Shown one piece after another: positions 21,505-24,485 of a stretch of 24,485 nt of DNA; position 1 is the stretch's first letter, and each line of letters begins with the position of its first letter. The DNA lies in IMG/VR virus record IMGVR_UViG_3300009515_000025, positions 1 through 24,485 of that record. One strand, given 5' to 3'. Below the pieces are notes generated by a model. It did not search any database. It was not told the DNA's origin and saw only the letters and a list, made by a program, of their open reading frames with translations. The DNA comes from a virus. A program made the translations under genes and the position numbers.

Positions 21505-22335
21505 TTAAGCTCTACGGCCTAATTGCTCGATGTGGATGTGTAACTCAGTTGCACTCTTGGCATAGCCAACTTGTACAATAGTATTTCCAGTTCCCACAGG
21601 AGTAGTTGTTGTAATTGCCCCTGCAGTTGCGGGGTCAGCAAAGTACCTTGCCCCAGCAGTTAGGCCAGTGAAACCAGCTAACACACCTTCACTACAAACA
21701 TTTACAGTGGCAGTATCTATCGCAGAAGCTTCGGCAAAGCCGATAACTCTTGAAGCAGCACCACCGGCAGATACGTCTGCTTTGGAAACATTATCAGCGG
21801 CAGAGATGTATAGTGCATCTACAGCGGCCAATGCTTCATCAGCAGTGTACTCGTTACAAACTTTTCCAGCAGAATCTACGGTACTTAGGCTATCCCAAGC
21901 AGTACCATTCCAAACATAGAGGTCATCATTGGTACTGTCCCATGCTAGATAACCTTCACCACCATCAGCAGGAGTTGCCGAGGGTACCCCTGCAATTGCA
22001 GGAAGACGGAAAGCATCTAGTTGGTCTGCATCATCAGTAACTACTGGGAACAATACAGCACCAGCAGTTGTCATGATGTTTTCACGAGTCTGGAACATCA
22101 TATCGTCTTGGATAAATGCACCAGCAGTGATGGTTATGGTACCAGTAGTAGAATCATTGAACGAGACATTGTCAATGTCACTTATATCTTGGTTGTTCAT
22201 GTCTAGTCCAGTACCGTCAAGTACAGGACCGCCACCAGTTACCGTATAACTGAGAAACGTTACATCATCGGCGGAACCGTCGTGTTCTACCGACACCCCA
22301 TCCGAATCAATTTTAAATAATTTTACTTGTGCCAT
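21505..22335 (-). CDS. Fibre-like virion protein with C-terminal beta domain
   Basis: This 276-residue protein has N-terminal MAQVKLFKIDSDG, a Asp/Asn-rich segment (DMNNQDISDIDNVSF) suggesting a beta-helix rung, a YLAWDSTNDDLYVWNGTAW motif (129-147) common in phage tail fibres, and a beta-rich C-terminal domain (about 160-270) with ASRVIGFAEAS and GARYFAD. That domain resembles the whole of the 22686-23093 product. It probably binds the host surface or decorates the virion. RBS GGAGGAG. Confidence 0.6.
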   Translation of the reverse strand: MAQVKLFKIDSDGVSVEHDGSADDVTFLSYTVTGGGPVLDGTGLDMNNQDISDIDNVSFNDSTTGTITITAGAFIQDDMMFQTRENIMTTAGAVLFPVVTDDADQLDAFRLPAIAGVPSATPADGGEGYLAWDSTNDDLYVWNGTAWDSLSTVDSAGKVCNEYTADEALAAVDALYISAADNVSKADVSAGGAASRVIGFAEASAIDTATVNVCSEGVLAGFTGLTAGARYFADPATAGAITTTTPVGTGNTIVQVGYAKSATELHIHIEQLGRRA

Positions 22336-22338
22336 CTC

Positions 22339-22689
22339 TTACTCCTCCTTGATGTCGGGTAACTTGGTTACCCTAAAATCCTCTCTTATTGTTGTGTCCT
22401 TGAGACTAACTTTATATCTTGCCTCTAATTTTTCTTTAAATGGTTCATAATCTTTTTTACATTTATCTACAAAAGCAGCAGTCTCACTAAGTTTTGATCT
22501 AAACATGGCCATCTCCATACTTAGCATACGGTATTGTAGCTCCATACACTTATACTTCATAGTATTTAAACTATGTGATGTCTTAGCATGATCGATCTCT
22601 TCCATTGTCGCACGCCACTCCCAGTAATCTTCTGGCTTCAGGGTACACAATGTTACTTCATCAACAACTTTTTCATCTTCCTTAGTCAT
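22339..22689 (-). CDS. Helical protein between fibre genes, unknown function
   Basis: This 116-residue protein is a long charged helix (about 15-85, Met/Glu/Lys-rich, MLSMEMAMFRSKLSETAAF), followed by YKVSLKDTTIREDFRVTKL. The closing motif recalls short phage coiled-coil proteins with VSLKD..I.. near their ends. It may be a fibre chaperone or assembly protein given its position between two fibre-type genes; inference. It overlaps its upstream neighbour by ATGA. Confidence 0.5.
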   Translation of the reverse strand: MTKEDEKVVDEVTLCTLKPEDYWEWRATMEEIDHAKTSHSLNTMKYKCMELQYRMLSMEMAMFRSKLSETAAFVDKCKKDYEPFKEKLEARYKVSLKDTTIREDFRVTKLPDIKEE

Positions 22690-23093
22690 GCTCTCACCAC
22701 CCTCAACTCTGGCATAAATAATAATCTAGTTGTCGTATATGGTTTGCCAATGACCCATACGGTATATCCTGCCGTGGTTGGTACGGGCGGTACCGCTATT
22801 CCACCAGCTACACTATCTGATAAAAAATATTCTTTCGTCAAATCTAAACTACTGTAAATTCCATCTGTAATACCACCGGGTAGTAATACATCCCCAACAG
22901 TAGAGGAGCTTTTAGAAGTACATATCCCAAATACATGGGAAGCTGCTTTGGATGTAGCTATAGCATTAATGAAAGTACCACCAGACATTAGAACGACTGC
23001 CCCTACATATACACTAGCATCAACAGCAACGCTTTGCAATGTGCTAGAAGTAAAACTTCCAAGCTGCTTTACAGGTGTTTTTGATACTCCCAT
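22686..23093 (-). CDS. Beta-rich fibre/decoration-domain protein
   Basis: This 135-residue protein is Ser/Val/Gly-rich: SKAASHVFGICTSKSS, GDVLLPGGI, KEYFLSDSVAGGI and YTVWVIGKPYTTTRLLF. The order ASxVxGxxxxx, then VxxxG, then (K/R)YF and a final VGxxxTxxxL is shared with the C-terminal half of the 21505-22335 protein, so this is likely the same fold as a stand-alone chain. No enzymatic residues visible. RBS AGG seven bases before ATG 23093. Confidence 0.55.
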   Translation of the reverse strand: MGVSKTPVKQLGSFTSSTLQSVAVDASVYVGAVVLMSGGTFINAIATSKAASHVFGICTSKSSSTVGDVLLPGGITDGIYSSLDLTKEYFLSDSVAGGIAVPPVPTTAGYTVWVIGKPYTTTRLLFMPELRVVRA

Positions 23094-23099
23094 TATTAC

Positions 23100-23504
23100 C
23101 TACTTATTGTACCGTATGATAACACGATCCGGTTGACCAAATTCATTGGATGTTTCCAAGGTAAATCCGGCCGCAACGGGGTCAAATGTTACTACATTAC
23201 CACTAACTGTAAAGTGTTCTCCATTGGTCTGAGGTATACCATTAATCTCCATTTGCACCAAACTTGGCGCTGATGGTGTTGAGGTCAGGGTAAAAGTTGT
23301 TTGACCCACAACCGTTGTATCTTTTGTTTCAACTGCGTCAAAGTCAGATGGAGATCCACCCAACGTTGAAAAGCTAACTAACGTTTTTTTACCTGCCTCT
23401 ACGTCATCAAGAAATTGCTTGATCCTACGAAAACTTTCCCTGATGTATCTACCGTCAGAAGTTCTAGGACTAATCTCTCGAATTAATAGTTTGAGGTCTG
23501 TCAT
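23100..23504 (-). CDS. Small appendage or tail protein
   Basis: This 134-residue protein has a helical N-terminus (LKLLIREISPRTSDGRYIRE), a TTVVGQTTFTLTSTPSAPS segment and a C-terminal beta domain with QMEINGIPQTNGEHFTVSGN and VTFDP. The latter pattern (NG.....GE.F.VSG..V.F) is common in phage tail fibre-associated domains. It is coupled with its neighbour by ATGA. Family not recognised. Confidence 0.5.
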   Translation of the reverse strand: MTDLKLLIREISPRTSDGRYIRESFRRIKQFLDDVEAGKKTLVSFSTLGGSPSDFDAVETKDTTVVGQTTFTLTSTPSAPSLVQMEINGIPQTNGEHFTVSGNVVTFDPVAAGFTLETSNEFGQPDRVIIRYNK

Positions 23505-24485
23505 GCAGGATTACTCCCCTGTGAGGCAGAGGCAAAATCTACCGTATCACCAAGGTACGCATAGACCAAAGTAAAGGCTATAATATTTATAACCTCATTT
23601 TTGGGAAATCCCTTTACTACCCATTTCTGAGATCCGGACAAAACCTTATTGGTAGGATCTGTGAAAGTTAAAACATCCGCAGACCTTGCTGTAATTTCAA
23701 ACCCCTCCACATAGTTATCATGGGGAAAATATATCTTGTACCCAACCGAGTCTAACGGCCAGTCATAAGTTACCGTATCATCCAGGGTTATTGTCTTCGC
23801 AACATTGTTTACCGTCCCTGTGTCTAAGTCATCCGAATTTAATATTACTGTTTCCGCATTGGTCAATTGAATTTGCTTATACATACACCGCAATGCCACC
23901 GCATCGAATCTCCTCTGCTCAGAGATGATACCAGTAAAATCCCATATATCTGTTTCTGTACCCCAAGTAAGAGTAGGGTCACCCCACACCCAATTCTTTC
24001 TAAACCGGATCGGTTTCACCCCCTCTATTTGCTTGCCTATGTCATTGACTGAATTTAACTGAATAGATATATTTGTAGCATTCTCTGCAACTACAGATGC
24101 CCTCGACACAAACTTACGCCTGAAAGTACTACCAAAACTAGTAGCAAAGGACTTAAAGTCCCAAATAATTGCCTTTACCTCCCAAGTAGTAGGGTCGGCA
24201 CCAGTATCAATAATAGGGTCAGATGTATTATCAGAAGTATGCTCAAGTGTGTAACCACGACTATCACCACGTAGTAAGTTGCCACCAAAAAATATAGAGG
24301 CGGTAGGTACAAAGTCTGCACCGTTACTGGCAGTAGTAAATACGGCGGATATATTTTCTAAGTCATCACCAGCACGCCCCAAACCGTATCGCGTATCAAT
24401 TATATAATATTTATTTACCTCTGTCTCGCCTTCTTCTTGTACCGCCCACCAAACTCTTTTGGAGATGGGGTCAAAGGTACCGTAT
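23501..24485 (-). CDS. Large tail/stabilisation-type virion protein (5' part beyond window)
   Basis: The frame is open without a stop to the right edge, so the start lies beyond it; the visible 327 residues are the C-terminal part. It reads YGTFDPISKRVWWAVQ, YYIIDTRYGLGRAGDD, then repeated strand-like blocks with W/F. This resembles beta-propeller proteins such as packaged-DNA stabilisation or tail-hub proteins of podoviruses, by pattern only. The TTG at 24382 would be an artificial start; upstream codons continue in frame. It is the most upstream gene seen of the leftward virion operon. Confidence 0.55.
   Translation of the reverse strand, partial: YGTFDPISKRVWWAVQEEGETEVNKYYIIDTRYGLGRAGDDLENISAVFTTASNGADFVPTASIFFGGNLLRGDSRGYTLEHTSDNTSDPIIDTGADPTTWEVKAIIWDFKSFATSFGSTFRRKFVSRASVVAENATNISIQLNSVNDIGKQIEGVKPIRFRKNWVWGDPTLTWGTETDIWDFTGIISEQRRFDAVALRCMYKQIQLTNAETVILNSDDLDTGTVNNVAKTITLDDTVTYDWPLDSVGYKIYFPHDNYVEGFEITARSADVLTFTDPTNKVLSGSQKWVVKGFPKNEVINIIAFTLVYAYLGDTVDFASASQGSNPA

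Noticed and set aside
21505-23504. Diversity-generating retroelement variable region in the fibre genes
   Set aside because: No reverse transcriptase and no template repeat were found in the window.

Overview
The window looks like about two thirds of the genome of a tailed phage, most likely a podovirus-type phage with its own replication machinery. A family A DNA polymerase, a PrimPol/SF3 primase-helicase and an SNF2-like helicase are encoded rightward or at the left end, and a block of virion genes is encoded leftward. Coding density is very high, with ATGA and TAATG stop/start overlaps throughout. Most genes have clear AAGGAG-type ribosome binding sites. There are no tRNA genes, integrase, transposase, CRISPR array or bacterial housekeeping genes. 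A lipobox mini-protein and a YiiX-like peptidase hint at a Gram-negative host, but this is weak.

Layout. Positions 1-180 are a GC-rich (about 64%) stretch with an open frame, unlike the AT-rich remainder. It gives way to a 250-base non-coding region with repeats of ACGTGGTCCA in both orientations. Positions 432-3176 (minus) hold the primase-helicase. A divergent control region with palindromic GTACC/GGTAC elements and two TTGAC-N17-TACCxT promoter candidates separates it from the rightward early block, 3361-12489. That block opens with small unknown, membrane and lipoprotein genes and a Lar-like zinc protein, then an SNF2-like helicase. Next come a run of very small coupled genes, a possible ssDNA-binding protein, a ribbon-helix-helix-like protein and a strong terminator. 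DNA polymerase A, a VRR-NUC-like nuclease and overlapping small genes finish it.

Positions 12490-24485 (minus) hold the virion module, transcribed toward the centre. From its upstream side it has a partial propeller- or tail-type protein, several fibre and appendage proteins, beta-rich structural proteins, a permuted papain-like (YiiX-type) peptidase, an adaptor-like protein, and four probable internal or ejection proteins of 324, 172, 515 and 818 aa. The two transcription units meet with stop codons abutting at 12487-12492. Portal, terminase, major capsid, holin and canonical endolysin genes are not seen; they presumably lie beyond the right edge.

The genes form two programmes. The rightward one handles host take-over, anti-restriction and DNA replication (primase-helicase, polymerase, remodelling helicase, possible SSB, resolvase-like nuclease). 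The leftward one builds the tail and the proteins ejected with the DNA. Least explained are the two repeat families in control regions, the composition break at the left edge, and the many tiny genes.
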